From Bradyrhizobium cenepequi (lineage in GTDB: Bacteria > Pseudomonadota > Alphaproteobacteria > Rhizobiales > Xanthobacteraceae), in contig NZ_JAGKJI010000014.1 in assembly GCF_020329485.1 (NCBI RefSeq), positions 1-64,000 of the forward strand: a stretch of 64,000 bases of DNA, given 5' to 3'. Made by a program: the position numbers and the translations under genes. This document shows positions 26,904 to 35,322 of the stretch, one piece after another; position 1 is the stretch's first letter; every line of letters begins with the position of its first letter. The notes beneath the pieces were generated by a model. The model made no database searches and was not told the origin of the DNA. It saw only the letters and a program-made list of their open reading frames with translations.

Positions 26904-27725
26904 ATGGTCAAGACATTGAAGCGCGCATGCGGGCGTGTCCTGCCATTTTCCGTCGTCCTGTTTGCGACCGCAGCGCTGGCGCAGGCGCCGAGCGAGGCGC
27001 AGCGTGCGGCCATCAAGTCGCAATGCCGCAACGACTACATGGCGCATTGCTCCAGCATTCCGCCCGGCGGCGAAGCATCGCTGCAATGCCTGCAGAAGAA
27101 CATGTCGAGCCTGTCCGCAGGCTGCGCCGGCGCGGTGCGTGCAGCGGAAGCACCGGCCGCGCCGAAGGCAGAGACGACGCCCAAGCCTGAGGCGGCTCCA
27201 GCCGCGGCCAAGACGGAGGCCGCGCCGCCCCCAGCCAAGACCGAGGCGCCGCCAGCGGCAACCACTGCAGCAAAGCCGAAAGCAGCGGGCTCGCAGGCCA
27301 ATCCGCAGCCGAGCGAAGCGCAGGTTTCAGCGATCCGCAGCGCGTGCCGCTCCGACTATCAGAAGTTCTGTCCTGGCGTGTCGACCAGCGGCGCCCCCGC
27401 GCTGAAATGCCTGGACAAGAACAAGGCGAGACTGTCGCCTGCTTGCGGAGAGGCGGTTGCGGCCACGAGCGGTGGTGCGGCGCCGGCGGCAGGCGCACCG
27501 GCGGCGCCTACCGCCGCGCCGACGGCACCCTCGGCAATTGTGCTGCGGCCCTTGCGTCCGCGCGAAGAACTGTTCGTCGCGCGGTCGGCCTGTGGCGCCG
27601 ACGTACGTTCGCTGTGCGGCGGTGTTGCACCCGGCGGCGGCCGGATCGTGCAGTGCCTGGCCTCCAATGCCGCGTCGCTGTCGCCCGCCTGCAAGGAAGT
27701 GCTGGAACAGTTCGCGGCGCGATGA
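26904..27725 (+). CDS. Exported protein with three cysteine-rich repeats and Ala/Pro linkers
   Basis: A 273-residue protein with a signal peptide (cleavage after TAALAQA). It carries three copies of a Cys-rich repeat of the GLG1-like type: CRNDYMAHCSSIPPGGEASL, then CRSDYQKFCPGVSTSGAPAL, then CGADVRSLCGGVAPGGGRIV. Each continues to a CL and a final C near LSPACxE. The first two repeats are separated by about 60 residues of Ala/Pro/Lys linker (KTEAAPPPAKTEAPP). Four Cys per repeat suggest disulfides in the periplasm. Function is unknown. It is divergent from the RND operon. Confidence 0.82.
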   Translation: MVKTLKRACGRVLPFSVVLFATAALAQAPSEAQRAAIKSQCRNDYMAHCSSIPPGGEASLQCLQKNMSSLSAGCAGAVRAAEAPAAPKAETTPKPEAAPAAAKTEAAPPPAKTEAPPAATTAAKPKAAGSQANPQPSEAQVSAIRSACRSDYQKFCPGVSTSGAPALKCLDKNKARLSPACGEAVAATSGGAAPAAGAPAAPTAAPTAPSAIVLRPLRPREELFVARSACGADVRSLCGGVAPGGGRIVQCLASNAASLSPACKEVLEQFAAR

Positions 27726-27776
27726 GCCAACTTTCCGGTGGCGCCGCGCCCGTGTCGCGGATAGTCTAAGCGCAAA

Positions 27777-27796
27777 ATCGTAAGTACACTGTCAAT
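27777..27796 (+). promoter_or_regulatory. Candidate MarR operator copy before the CoA-pathway genes
   Basis: ATCGTAAGTACACTGTCAAT shares the right half CTGTCAAT and the spacing of the better palindrome at 33298-33317; the left half is degenerate (5 of 8). It ends right before the ribosome site AGGAGG of the GTG-started monooxygenase gene, where a repressor could block initiation. Confidence 0.5.
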
Positions 27797-27809
27797 TAGG
27801 AGGAGCATC

Positions 27810-28952
27810 GTGCGTATCGCCGTGATCGGCGGAGGTCCCGGCGGCCTCTATTTCGCCTATCTCTGGAAGCGACGACATCCGGATGCCGTCGTCGAATTGT
27901 TCGAGCAGAACCCCGCCGGCGCGACCTGGGGCTTCGGCGTCGTGTTCTCGGACCAGGCGCTGGAATTCCTGCGCGCCGACGATCCTGAGACGGTCGACGC
28001 CATCGCGCCGAACATGGAGGGCTGGAAGAACATCACGCTCAACCTGCACGGGGAGAGCATCGAGATCGATGGCGTCGGTTTCTCCTCGATCGGGCGGCTT
28101 GCGCTGCTCTCCCTGCTGCAGGAGCGCGTCCGCGCGGTCGGCGTCGTCACGCAATTCGACAGGGCAATCCAGTCAGTCGACGCGCTCCAAGGACTCCAAC
28201 AAGGCTATGACCTGATCGTCGCCGCGGACGGGCTGAACTCGCTGGTGCGCCGGAGCTTCGAGGGCGATTTCGGAACCTCGCTGTCCTATTCGTCCAACAA
28301 GTTCGCCTGGTACGGCACGCCGAGGCGGTTCGAGACGCTGTCGCAGACCTTCGTCAAGACCGAACGCGGGGCCTTCAACGCCCACCACTATCGCTATTCA
28401 CCTACCATGAGCACGTTCCTGGTCGAGTGCGACCGCGCAACCTGGCAGGCCTACGGCTTTGCCAGCAAGGATGCCGAGCAATCCAAGGCCGTCTGCGAGG
28501 AGGTGTTTGCCGAGACGCTTGGCGGGCAGCCGCTGATCTCGAACAAGTCGGCGTGGCGCAATTTCCCCTGGATCTGGAACGAGCACTGGTCATTCAGGAA
28601 CATGGTGCTGATCGGCGACGCCCTGCACTCGGCGCATTTCTCGATTGGCTCCGGCACCCGTCTTGCGATCGAGGACGCGATCGCGCTGACGAAGGCGCTC
28701 GAAGCCGAGGCGCATGTCGCCACCGCCCTCTGCCGCTATGAGGCCGAACGCAAGCCGATTGTGAAGAAGCTGGTGACCGCGGCACGCACCAGCGGCGAAT
28801 GGTACGAAAAATTCCCCGAGCACATGAAGCTCGAGCTGATGGATTTTGCCTATAGCTACATCACCCGTTCGGGACGGATCGACGATGCGCGGCTGCGCGC
28901 GATGTCGCCGAGCTTCATGGCAGGCTACGAGGCGTCGAGGAGCAAGCCATGA
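27810..28952 (+). CDS. FAD-dependent monooxygenase, salicylyl-CoA 5-hydroxylase / aminobenzoyl-CoA monooxygenase type
   Basis: A 380-residue flavoprotein hydroxylase. It has the Rossmann motif GGGPGGLYFAY (7-17), the family segment GATWGFGVVFSDQALEFL and the second FAD motif VLIGDALHSAHFSIGSGTRL. The N-terminal half resembles SdgC and 2-aminobenzoyl-CoA monooxygenase/reductase, which act on CoA-activated aromatic acids; the reductase half of the latter is absent. The start GTG 27810 follows TTAGGAGGAGC. It overlaps the CoA-ligase gene by ATGA. The likely reaction is 5-hydroxylation of salicylyl-CoA to gentisyl-CoA; anthraniloyl-CoA is an alternative. Confidence 0.8.
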   Translation: MRIAVIGGGPGGLYFAYLWKRRHPDAVVELFEQNPAGATWGFGVVFSDQALEFLRADDPETVDAIAPNMEGWKNITLNLHGESIEIDGVGFSSIGRLALLSLLQERVRAVGVVTQFDRAIQSVDALQGLQQGYDLIVAADGLNSLVRRSFEGDFGTSLSYSSNKFAWYGTPRRFETLSQTFVKTERGAFNAHHYRYSPTMSTFLVECDRATWQAYGFASKDAEQSKAVCEEVFAETLGGQPLISNKSAWRNFPWIWNEHWSFRNMVLIGDALHSAHFSIGSGTRLAIEDAIALTKALEAEAHVATALCRYEAERKPIVKKLVTAARTSGEWYEKFPEHMKLELMDFAYSYITRSGRIDDARLRAMSPSFMAGYEASRSKP

Positions 28953-30559
28953 ACGAGATCGCAGACCAGGTACCGCCTGACAGCCCAGGCGCGCGCGAGA
29001 TCGGCTTTGAGCTGCCCGAGCGCTACAACGCAAGCCGCATCCTGTTCGACAATCTCGCGGAAGGCCGCGGTGACCTGACGGCGCTGACCGGCCCCGCGGG
29101 AAAGCGGACCTACCGCGAGCTGTGCGCCGAGGTGGCGCGCTGGGGCCACGGCTTTGCCTCGCTGGGGCTGCGCCGCGGCGATCGCATCCTGCTGTTCCTC
29201 GACAACACACCGGCATATCCGGCGGCGTTCTTCGGTGCTGTCAGCGCCGGCTTCGTGCCGCTTCTCATCAACACGCTGACGCCGCCGGACCTCTTGCAGT
29301 TCTATCTTTCGGATTCGGGTGCAACGGTCGCGGTGGCCGACGCCGAATTCTGCTCGCGCTTCACCACTGAGGCCTGCAAGGACACGCCGCTGCAAGCGTT
29401 GATCGTGGTCAACGGCGCGGCCGGCGGCCATGCCGTGCCACAGGCGCTCCTGGCCGATGAATGGCTGCTGCGCTTTTCCACCGAGCTCGCCGCAGCCGAC
29501 ACCCACCGCAACGAGATGGCGTTCTGGATGTACTCCTCCGGCTCGACCGGCCGGCCCAAGGGCATCGTGCATCTGCACCACGACATGGCCTATAGCGAGC
29601 AGGCGTTTTCGCGCAATGTGCTGAAGCTGACATCAGGCGATATCTGCTTCTCGGTGCCGAAGATCTTCTTCGCCTATGGCTTCGGCAATTCCATCACCTT
29701 CCCGTTCTCGGTCGGCGCTGCCACGCTGCTGTTGCCCGGCCAGCCAAAGCCGGCATCGATCTTCGCGGCGATCGAGCAGTATCGGCCGACCGTGTTCTTC
29801 GGCCTGCCGACGCTCTACACCTCGCTGACCAAGGCCGACGGTGCGAAAGGGGTGAATTTCTCGTCGCTGCGCATGGCGATCTCGGCTGCGGAAGTGCTCT
29901 CGGCGGAGGTCTTCAACGGCTGGAAGGCGTTGACCGGGCTCGAGATCATCGAAGGCCTCGGCTCGACCGAGGTGCTCCACATCTATCTCTGCAACCGCGC
30001 GGACAGGAAGAAGCTTGGTGCCGCCGGCCTGCGCGTGCCCGGCTACGAGATCCTGCTGCGCGACAAGGACGGCCGCGAGGTCGCCGACAACGAGGAAGGC
30101 ATTTTGTGGGTGCGCGGCGATTCCAACACGCCGCTCTACTGGAACCGTCCCGACAAGACCGCCGAGACCGTGCGCGAGGGCGGCTGGATCTATACCGGCG
30201 ACCGCTTCGTCCGCGATAGCGACGGCTTCCACTTCTTCCGCGGCCGCGCCGACGACCTGATCAAGATATCAGGTCAATGGGTCTACCCGCTGGAGGTCGA
30301 GCTCTGCCTCGCCGATCACCCCGATGTCCGCGAATGCGCCGTCTTCGCCGCCGAACTGCCTGATAGGCGCATGACACTGAAGGCGGTCGTGGTGATGAAC
30401 GACAGCGCGTTCAATGCGGAAGAGGCAGCGAAGCGGCTGCAGGATTACGTCAAGGCAAAACTGCTGCCCTACAAGTACCCGCGCGAGATCAAATTCACCG
30501 ACGAACTGCCGAAGACCGGAACGGGCAAGATCGACCGGCAGGCGGTGATGAGGATGTGA
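28949..30559 (+). CDS. Benzoate-CoA ligase family protein
   Basis: A 536-residue AMP-forming acyl-CoA synthetase of the benzoate-CoA ligase group (BadA/BclA). It shows the AMP/phosphate loop YSSGSTGRPKG, the A5 segment EGLGSTEVLHIYL, the hinge GRADDLIKISGQWVYP and the catalytic Lys in KTGTGKIDRQ. The N-terminal ERYNASRILFDN is typical of this group. It would activate salicylate or a related aromatic acid for the preceding monooxygenase, with which it is translationally coupled (ATGA). Specificity between benzoate, salicylate and anthranilate cannot be settled by eye. Confidence 0.9.
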   Translation: MNEIADQVPPDSPGAREIGFELPERYNASRILFDNLAEGRGDLTALTGPAGKRTYRELCAEVARWGHGFASLGLRRGDRILLFLDNTPAYPAAFFGAVSAGFVPLLINTLTPPDLLQFYLSDSGATVAVADAEFCSRFTTEACKDTPLQALIVVNGAAGGHAVPQALLADEWLLRFSTELAAADTHRNEMAFWMYSSGSTGRPKGIVHLHHDMAYSEQAFSRNVLKLTSGDICFSVPKIFFAYGFGNSITFPFSVGAATLLLPGQPKPASIFAAIEQYRPTVFFGLPTLYTSLTKADGAKGVNFSSLRMAISAAEVLSAEVFNGWKALTGLEIIEGLGSTEVLHIYLCNRADRKKLGAAGLRVPGYEILLRDKDGREVADNEEGILWVRGDSNTPLYWNRPDKTAETVREGGWIYTGDRFVRDSDGFHFFRGRADDLIKISGQWVYPLEVELCLADHPDVRECAVFAAELPDRRMTLKAVVVMNDSAFNAEEAAKRLQDYVKAKLLPYKYPREIKFTDELPKTGTGKIDRQAVMRM

Positions 30560-30580
30560 CATCCGCTTGCGCTGCTGCCC

Positions 30581-30903
30581 CGCCTCTCCCCTTGTGGGAG
30601 AGGCGTAGGCCGCGTCGGCGGCCGTTCTTAAGTGGACGCCGAAGCGAAGCTTCGGCTATGGCACATGCAGCGAAGCGGAATGCGATCCGGGTGAGGGGTC
30701 GCGGTGGTTCGAGGGACCACGACTCGCGGAGGCATACCCCTCACCCGGAATCCAAGCTGCGCTTGGATTCCGACCTCTCCCACAAGGGGAGAGGTGGGGG
30801 GTTGCCGTGCGGATATCGCGCCACAGCAACATTTCGTGGTTATGGGTCCCGGGTCCCGGCTTCGCCCAAGGGCTTCGCCGCGGCGCGCACGCCCGGGACG
30901 ACG
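30581..30903. repeat. Composite of palindromic elements (families A and C)
   Basis: The gap 30560-30925 holds no gene. It contains hairpins CCTCTCCC-CTTGT-GGGAGAGG (from 30583) and CCTCTCCC-ACAAG-GGGAGAGG (from 30774), a GGAATCCAAGC/GCTTGGATTCC pair near 30747-30771, and a family C arm pair GTCCCGGG/CCCGGGAC at about 30845-30899. The block lies between convergent genes and probably also stops transcription. Confidence 0.75.
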
Positions 30904-30925
30904 GCGGAGTGTGAGGCGAGAGACC

Positions 30926-32113
30926 TTACGCGTTCAACCCCGTGCCACCATAGAGCCACGCTAGATCGCGGTAGTAATCCTCCGAGGTCTTCGCGCCCAT
31001 GATGGCGTTGCGGAGGCGGGCGTGGTCGCCGGCGGGGTGATAGATGTGCTCGCCGATCGCGCGCGACCACAATTGCACCTGCGCGGTGCGCGGGAAGCGT
31101 TGCGCGCGATAATGCTCCAGCGCCACGGCGTGATCGTCATGATGCGACAGCATGTGCGACAGGCACACCGCATCCTCCATGGCCTGGCAGGCGCCTTGCG
31201 CAAAATATTGCAGCATCGGATGCGCGGCATCGCCGAGCAGCGCGACGCGGCCGTCGACCCAGCGCTCGTTCGGATCGCGATCGCACAACACCCACAGCCG
31301 CCAGTTCCTGCCGTGGCGGATGATGCTTTGCGCACGCGCATGTACGTGTCGAAAGCCCTGCATCACCTCTTCATCGCTAACCGGCTTTCCCGCGACCGGC
31401 TCCGGCGCGTCGTTGTGGTAGGTGACGACGAGGTTGAACACTTTCCAGTCGGACAGCGGATAATGCACGATGTGGCACTTCGGCCCGGCCCACAACGTCG
31501 CCGCGTTCCAGCGCAGATCCTCCGGCATCTCTTCGGTCGGGATCACCGAACGGTAGGTGGTATGGCCGGACACCCGCGGCGGCCCATCTGACATGACCTG
31601 CTTGCGGATATTCGACCATAGGCCATCCGCGCCGATCAGGAGCCGACCCGTGACGTGCTCGCCATTGGCGAGTTGCGCCGTGACCGAGGCGCCGTCCTGC
31701 TCATAGCCGGTCACCTCGCTGCTGACGCGCAGCTCGATCAACTCATGCTCGCGGCAGGCGCGCAGGAACACACCGTGGAGATCGCCGCGATGCACCACGG
31801 CATAGGGATTGCCGAACCTGGTTCGAAACGGCTCGCGCAGGTCAACATGGGTAATCTCTTCGGCGGTGAGAGCATCCATCAGGCGGAGCTGGTCGATATA
31901 GACGGCCATGCGGCGCGCGGCCTCGCCGACGCCGAGATAATCGAAGGCATGGAACGCGTTCGGACCGAGCTGGATACCCGCGCCGATCTTGCCGAGCGTG
32001 GCGGATTTTTCCAACAGAGTTGAGCGGATGCCCTTCTGCCCAAGCCCGAGCGCCGCCGCAAGGCCACCGATGCCGCCACCTGCGATCAGGACCGGCAGCT
32101 TGTCCTTTGCCAT
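30926..32113 (-). CDS. FAD-dependent monooxygenase, 3-hydroxybenzoate 6-monooxygenase type
   Basis: A 395-residue class A flavin hydroxylase. It has GGGIGGLAAALG near the N-terminus, the middle GADG motif (LIGADGLWSNIRKQV) and the GD motif VALLGDAAHPMLQYFAQGAC. Length and the C-terminal segment match 3-hydroxybenzoate 6-hydroxylases and salicylate hydroxylases. Because gentisate 1,2-dioxygenase is in the same cluster, para-hydroxylation of 3-hydroxybenzoate to gentisate is the best guess. The start ATG 32111-32113 overlaps the MarR stop as TGATG, so regulator and enzyme are co-translated. Confidence 0.85.
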   Translation of the reverse strand: MAKDKLPVLIAGGGIGGLAAALGLGQKGIRSTLLEKSATLGKIGAGIQLGPNAFHAFDYLGVGEAARRMAVYIDQLRLMDALTAEEITHVDLREPFRTRFGNPYAVVHRGDLHGVFLRACREHELIELRVSSEVTGYEQDGASVTAQLANGEHVTGRLLIGADGLWSNIRKQVMSDGPPRVSGHTTYRSVIPTEEMPEDLRWNAATLWAGPKCHIVHYPLSDWKVFNLVVTYHNDAPEPVAGKPVSDEEVMQGFRHVHARAQSIIRHGRNWRLWVLCDRDPNERWVDGRVALLGDAAHPMLQYFAQGACQAMEDAVCLSHMLSHHDDHAVALEHYRAQRFPRTAQVQLWSRAIGEHIYHPAGDHARLRNAIMGAKTSEDYYRDLAWLYGGTGLNA

Positions 32114-32625
32114 CAGCCCGATTTCCCGAGATGTTCGAGGGCGTCCTCGGCGCGTAGTGGCACGCGCGAGGCTTCGTTGTTGAGATCGACGAGTTGCGCG
32201 AGCAGCTCCATCAGCGTCTTGCGGTCCGCGGGCTTGAGCGGTTGCAGCATCCGCGCCTGCGCGCGTTCGACAGACGGCATGATCTCGCGCAGCAGCGCCG
32301 CGCCCTGTTTGGTGATGGTGAGCAGCTTGACACGCTTGTCCTCGGAACCGGGCTTGCGCTCGATCAGGCCCTTGCTCTGCAACCGTTCGATCACGTTGCC
32401 GAGCGTGGAGCGGTCGAACGCGATCACGGCCGACAGCCGAGTCGCATCGATGCCGGGATGGGTCTGGATCGCGATCAGCGAGGCATACTGCACCGGCGTC
32501 AGGTCGAACGCCCTGCACTCCTCGACGAAAATCGAGACCGCGATCTGCTGCATCCGCCGGAACAGATAGCCGGGCGCGGTATAGACCGCATCCATGGTAA
32601 CAGGGGTCCGCTTGTTATTCGGCAT
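32113..32625 (-). CDS. MarR-family transcriptional regulator
   Basis: A 170-residue winged-helix regulator. The DNA-binding region (about 58-110) has DATRLSAVIAFDRSTLGNVI followed by the wing RKPGSEDKRVKLLTIT. MarR proteins of this kind repress aromatic degradation genes and are released by aromatic acids or their CoA esters. It is embedded between the isomerase gene (11-base overlap) and the hydroxylase gene (1-base overlap). Candidate operators are at 33298-33317 and 27777-27796. Confidence 0.9.
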   Translation of the reverse strand: MPNNKRTPVTMDAVYTAPGYLFRRMQQIAVSIFVEECRAFDLTPVQYASLIAIQTHPGIDATRLSAVIAFDRSTLGNVIERLQSKGLIERKPGSEDKRVKLLTITKQGAALLREIMPSVERAQARMLQPLKPADRKTLMELLAQLVDLNNEASRVPLRAEDALEHLGKSG

Positions 32626-33247
32626 CGACTTGCTTGTCCGGGGCGGCGTCGGAAAACGCCCTCATTTCCTTGGCCGCGGCTTCGGCCTTGAGCAGCCGCG
32701 GAAACGCGGCGACATCGACGCCGAAGCGCCGCGCATTGGCAAGCTGCGGCACCAGGCAGAGGTCGGCCAGCGTCGGAGCGGCACCAAAGCAGAACGGTCC
32801 GGCTTCGCCCGCAGCCAATATTTCGCAGGCCGAAAGCCCCTCGCGGTTTGCCCAGGCGGCCCACTCCGTCACCTTTTCTTCCGGCAGGCCAAGCTGCCGC
32901 AATCGCGCCAGCACCTTCAGATTCTGCACGGGATGAGTGTCGCAGGCGATGGCCTGCGCGAAGGCGCGGACTTTTGCGCGCTGCAGCGAATCCTTCGGCA
33001 ATAGTGGCGGTTCGGGATGGATCTCGTCGAGCCATTCGATGATGGCGAGCGACTGGGTCAGGATCGCGCCTGCGTCGCTTTCCAAGGTCGGCACCAGCCC
33101 TTGCGGATTGATCGCGAGATACGCCGGCGCACATTGTTCGCCTTTGCGAAGGTGATGCGGCAGATGCTCGACGGTGAGCCCCTTCAGGTTCAGCGCGATC
33201 CGCACCCGATAGGCCGCGCTGCTGCGGAAATAGCCGTGCAGCTTCAT
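32615..33247 (-). CDS. Maleylacetoacetate / maleylpyruvate isomerase (zeta-class GST)
   Basis: A 210-residue glutathione S-transferase fold protein. The N-terminal thioredoxin domain has FRSSAAYRVRIALNLKGL, where zeta enzymes have S-S-C-S; here the Cys is Ala11. It continues with INPQGLVPTLE (cis-Pro) and ILTQSLAIIEWLDE. The genomic partner gentisate 1,2-dioxygenase makes maleylpyruvate, so glutathione-dependent isomerisation to fumarylpyruvate is the likely job rather than tyrosine catabolism. A fumarylpyruvate hydrolase gene is not present in the window. It is divergent from the dioxygenase gene. Confidence 0.88.
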   Translation of the reverse strand: MKLHGYFRSSAAYRVRIALNLKGLTVEHLPHHLRKGEQCAPAYLAINPQGLVPTLESDAGAILTQSLAIIEWLDEIHPEPPLLPKDSLQRAKVRAFAQAIACDTHPVQNLKVLARLRQLGLPEEKVTEWAAWANREGLSACEILAAGEAGPFCFGAAPTLADLCLVPQLANARRFGVDVAAFPRLLKAEAAAKEMRAFSDAAPDKQVDAE

Positions 33248-33283
33248 CGGAACCTCCCTCGTCTTTTCTGACTTTGCTTAAAG

Positions 33284-33311
33284 TTGACGCTAGCCATATT
33301 GTCAGTATGCT
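33284..33311 (+). promoter_or_regulatory. Candidate sigma-70 promoter for gentisate dioxygenase
   Basis: TTGACG (33284-33289), a 16-base spacer and TATGCT (33306-33311) precede the gene at 33353. The -10 box lies inside the palindrome 33298-33317, so a bound MarR protein would occlude RNA polymerase. Confidence 0.5.
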
Positions 33312-33317
33312 GTCAAT
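33298..33317. promoter_or_regulatory. Palindromic MarR-type operator
   Basis: ATTGTCAGTATGCTGTCAAT is an inverted repeat with 7 of 8 arm bases matching around TATG. It lies between the divergent isomerase/MarR/hydroxylase operon and the dioxygenase gene, the place expected for a local MarR repressor. Confidence 0.65.
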
Positions 33318-33352
33318 CGGCGAACAAGATAGAAATGGACGGGAGGCCTGCC

Positions 33353-34393
33353 ATGGAAGCCGTGCAAAAGACGCCGGAGCGCGAGGCGTTCTACAAGAAG
33401 ATCGACGGCGAAAATCTTTCTGCGCTCTGGAACGTGATGAACGATCTGATCACGCCGGAGCCGAGGAGCGCCTGCCGGCCGCACCTCTGGAAGTTCGACC
33501 AGATCCGCGACTATATGAACGAGGCGGGCAAGCTGATTACGGCCAAAGAAGCCGAGCGGCGGGTGCTGGTTTTGGAAAATCCCGGCCTGCGCGGGCAATC
33601 GAAGATCACGACGTCGCTGTTTGCCGGCGTCCAGATGGTGGTGCCCGGCGACATCGCCCCGGCCCACCGCCACAGCCAGTCGGCGCTGCGCTTCGTGCTC
33701 GAGGGCAAGGGTGCCTATACGTCCGTCGACGGCGAGCGCACCGCGATGTCACCCGGCGACTTCGTGATCACGCCGTCGATGACGTGGCACGACCATTCCA
33801 ACGAAACTAGCGAGCCGATGTTCTGGCTCGATGGGCTCGATATCCCCATGGTGCAGTTCTTCGACGCTTCGTTCGCTGAAGGCGCGAAGGAGGACCAACA
33901 ACAAATTACAAAGCCTGCCGGCGACAGCTTTGCGCGCTATGGTCACAATCTGCTGCCGGTCGATCAGAAGCGCGCGTCGAAGACGTCACCGATCTTCAAC
34001 TATCCCTACAGCTACACCCGCGAGGCGCTGGAGCAGGCCAAGGCGCGCGATGAATGGGACTCCTGCCACGGCTTGAAGCTGAAGTTCTCCAACCCCGAGA
34101 CCGGCGATTACGCGATGCCGACGATCGGCACTTTCATCCAGCTCGTCCCCAAGGGTTTCAAGACCGCGCGCTATCGCTCAACAGACGCCACCGTATTCGC
34201 GGCGATCGAGGGCAAGGGCCGCACCCGGATCGGCGAGCAGACTTTTGAATGGGGCCCGCGCGACCTGTTCGTGGTCCCGAGCTGGCACTGGGTCACGCAT
34301 GAGGCGGATGTGGATTCGGTGCTGTTCAGCTTCTCCGATCGCCCGGTGCAGCAAAAGCTCGATCTGTTCCGCGAAGACCGCGGGAATGCGTGA
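33353..34393 (+). CDS. Gentisate 1,2-dioxygenase
   Basis: A 346-residue bicupin, the usual length for the family. It opens gentisate to maleylpyruvate with Fe(II) and O2. The N-terminal cupin has the metal-binding HRH (105-107) in GDIAPAHRHSQSALRFVLEG and a later His in MTWHDHSNE. The C-terminal cupin has WGPRDLFVVPSWHWVTHEA. The start ATG 33353 is set by GGGAGG 6 bases upstream. It is divergent from the isomerase/MarR/hydroxylase operon and is the convergence point of both aromatic entry routes. Confidence 0.92.
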   Translation: MEAVQKTPEREAFYKKIDGENLSALWNVMNDLITPEPRSACRPHLWKFDQIRDYMNEAGKLITAKEAERRVLVLENPGLRGQSKITTSLFAGVQMVVPGDIAPAHRHSQSALRFVLEGKGAYTSVDGERTAMSPGDFVITPSMTWHDHSNETSEPMFWLDGLDIPMVQFFDASFAEGAKEDQQQITKPAGDSFARYGHNLLPVDQKRASKTSPIFNYPYSYTREALEQAKARDEWDSCHGLKLKFSNPETGDYAMPTIGTFIQLVPKGFKTARYRSTDATVFAAIEGKGRTRIGEQTFEWGPRDLFVVPSWHWVTHEADVDSVLFSFSDRPVQQKLDLFREDRGNA

Positions 34394-34403
34394 CGATTGA
34401 ATT

Positions 34404-34485
34404 CGTCATTCCGGGGCGATGCGAAGCATCGAACCCGGAATCTCGAGATTCCGGGTCTGGTCCTTCGGACCATCCCGGAATGACG
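34404..34485. repeat. Palindromic element family B (short form)
   Basis: The outer ends CGTCATTCCGGG and CCCGGAATGACG surround a perfect 22-base palindrome at 34434-34455 centred on TCGA and a GGTCCTTCGGACC hairpin. It lies between the convergent dioxygenase and permease genes. Confidence 0.85.
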
Positions 34486-34494
34486 GCGAGGGCA

Positions 34495-35322
34495 TCACCG
34501 CCAGTGGAGTAGCTTCGTCTCAAGGAAATTAATCAGCTTCCCGACCGCTAGCCCGAACAGCGACAGGATCACGACGCCGGCGAGCAGCTGATCGGTCTGC
34601 ATCAGATTGCCGGCCTGCAGCACGAAGGCGCCGATGCCATATTGCGCGCCGATCATCTCCGCACTCACCACCAACAGCAGCGCAACCGAAGCGGTGATAC
34701 GGAAGCCGGCCAGGATTGAGGGCAAAGCCCCCGGCCAGATCACGCGGCGCACGATGGCATGGAACGGCACGTTGAAGCTTTGCGCCATGCGGATCAAATT
34801 GCGCGGCACTGCATCGACGCCGCTATAGACTGAAATCGCGGTGGAGAAGAACACGCCCAATGCGATGGTGGCAATCTTCGGCTCCTCCCCGATCCCGAGC
34901 CAGAGGATCAACAGCGGCAGCAGCGCGATCTTCGGGATCGGAAACAGCGCCGAGATGAAGGTGATGCCGACGCCGCGCGCCAGCGTCGACAGGCCGATCG
35001 CAAAACCAACGATGACGCCGGCCACCGTGCCGAGCAGCCAGCCGGTGCCGATCCGCATCACCGACCAGCCAAGATGCTGCCAGAGCGCGCCTGATAACGC
35101 GAGCTTGTAGGTCGCGACCACGATCGCCGACGGCGCCGGCAGGAACAGCGGATTGACCCATCCGGCGCTGCCCGCGAGTTGCCAGAGCGCAATGACTAGC
35201 GCGAGCGCGATCCAGCCGGAGGCGCGGCCCGTGCTCGGCGTGAAGCCAGCGCCGCGAAACTCGACCGGCCGCGGCTTCGCGTCGATGTCCGACGGCGTCT
35301 CTGCTGGCGCGCGCTCAAGCAT
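34495..35322 (-). CDS. ABC transporter permease, NitT/TauT (SsuC/TauC) type
   Basis: A 275-residue membrane protein with about six helices and the ATPase-contact loop near FHAIVRRVIWPGALPSILAG. N-terminal WIALALVIALWQLAGSAGW is the first helix. It overlaps the ATPase gene by 8 bases. It is the distal gene of an importer operon that also includes an FAD oxidoreductase, a binding protein and an ATPase. The substrate class (sulfonate, taurine, nitrate, aromatic acid) is undetermined; the closeness to aromatic genes hints at an aromatic acid. Confidence 0.9.
   Translation of the reverse strand: MLERAPAETPSDIDAKPRPVEFRGAGFTPSTGRASGWIALALVIALWQLAGSAGWVNPLFLPAPSAIVVATYKLALSGALWQHLGWSVMRIGTGWLLGTVAGVIVGFAIGLSTLARGVGITFISALFPIPKIALLPLLILWLGIGEEPKIATIALGVFFSTAISVYSGVDAVPRNLIRMAQSFNVPFHAIVRRVIWPGALPSILAGFRITASVALLLVVSAEMIGAQYGIGAFVLQAGNLMQTDQLLAGVVILSLFGLAVGKLINFLETKLLHWR

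Noticed and set aside
30581..30903. Dense short inverted repeats that could suggest a CRISPR array
   Set aside because: The units are palindromes of different length and sequence without regular spacers, and there are no cas genes; they are REP-like elements.
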